Source: Planctomycetaceae bacterium UBA4732
Lineage (GTDB): Bacteria; Planctomycetota; Planctomycetia; Gemmatales; Gemmataceae
DNA: 6,916 bases
Reading direction: 5' to 3'
Assembly: GCA_002404095.1 (NCBI GenBank)
Contig: DHJA01000028.1
Span: 17,172-24,087, forward strand
Part shown: in pieces, positions 6,729 through 6,916 of the stretch
Position numbering within the stretch: the first letter of the stretch is position 1
Layout of the letters: every line of letters starts with the position of its first letter
The notes under the pieces: generated by a model
The model's database searches: none
What the model was told of the DNA's origin: nothing
What the model saw: only the letters and a program-made list of their open reading frames with translations
Translations under genes and position numbers: made by a program

Positions 6729-6916
6729 CTACAGCGTCCGGCAGAGTCCGAAGGCGAAGAACCTGCGGCTGAAGGTCACGCCGCGGGAAGGGCTTTACGT
6801 CATCGTGCCTCGCGGCTTCGACGAGGGCAAAATCCCGGCGATTCTGGAACGAAAGAAGGCCTGGATAGCCGACGCGCTGGCGAAGGCGCGAGCGCGGCGC
6901 CGCTTCCTGGAGCCGC
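6715..6916 (+). CDS. YgjP/DUF45-type M48-like metallopeptidase, 5' part only
   Basis: An open frame starts at ATG 6715 inside the last codons of hsdR, overlapping it by 14 nt in another frame, and continues to the window end (67 complete codons). The N-terminus carries the pattern of YgjP-like (DUF45) predicted metal-dependent hydrolases: YSVRQSPKAKNLRLKVTPREG, with a conserved basic 'S-x-x-A-K-x-L-R-L-x-V' strand, then LYVIVPRGFDEGKI and a helix ending in ERKKAWI, the typical 'k..WI' segment. The zinc-binding HExxH motif lies further downstream in this family and is outside the window, so catalysis cannot be judged. A G-rich GGGGGTGG at 6702-6709 precedes the ATG and may serve as ribosome binding site; a GTG at 6706 is a less likely start. 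Peptidase genes of this family are often seen beside type I restriction genes, but their role there is, to my knowledge, not established. The overlap implies co-expression with hsdR. Confidence 0.8.
   Translation, partial: MALPSYSVRQSPKAKNLRLKVTPREGLYVIVPRGFDEGKIPAILERKKAWIADALAKARARRRFLEP

Noticed and set aside
1..6916. CRISPR array, tRNA/rRNA genes, insertion sequence ends or attachment sites
   Set aside because: I saw no regularly spaced repeats, cloverleaf-like segment, transposase frame or paired terminal repeats; nearly all the window is accounted for by the tightly packed coding operon.

Overview
The window holds a complete type I restriction-modification locus in the order hsdM, hsdS, hsdR, all on the + strand. 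It is followed by the start of a YgjP/DUF45-type (M48-like) metal-dependent peptidase gene that runs off the right edge. The left edge carries the first codons of a divergent gene on the - strand, whose short visible N-terminus resembles an FHA-domain protein. The DNA is bacterial in gene density and GC-rich, roughly 60-70% by eye in hsdM and hsdR. The sequence does not fix the taxon. A divergent FHA-like start would fit lineages rich in such proteins (planctomycetes, myxobacteria, actinobacteria), but that is only a hint.

Layout: 1-72 (-), start of the divergent FHA-like CDS. 73-327, a divergent intergenic region with a small AT-richer island that may hold the operon promoter. 328-2430, hsdM (700 aa), an N6-adenine methyltransferase with an unusually long helical C-terminal region. 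2434-3684, hsdS (416 aa), with two target-recognition domains and two matching helical spacers. 3681-6728, hsdR (1015 aa), with a PD-(D/E)xK nuclease, a superfamily 2 translocase and a helical C-terminus. 6715-6916, the 5' part of the metallopeptidase gene.

The junctions are very tight: a 3-nt gap (M-S), a 4-nt ATGA overlap (S-R) and a 14-nt overlap (R-peptidase). This indicates one co-transcribed, probably translationally coupled operon. HsdS supplies sequence specificity, two HsdM with one HsdS form the modification enzyme, and HsdR subunits added to this complex give ATP-dependent translocation and cleavage of unmethylated DNA. All visible catalytic motifs of HsdM and HsdR are present and no frame is broken, so the system looks intact.

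I see no wholly new defence system. The points most worth a second look are the peptidase overlapping hsdR, the long coiled-coil-like insertion in HsdM, the altered SAM-binding motif of HsdM, the lower GC of the recognition-domain DNA in hsdS, and an A7 tract near the start of hsdR.
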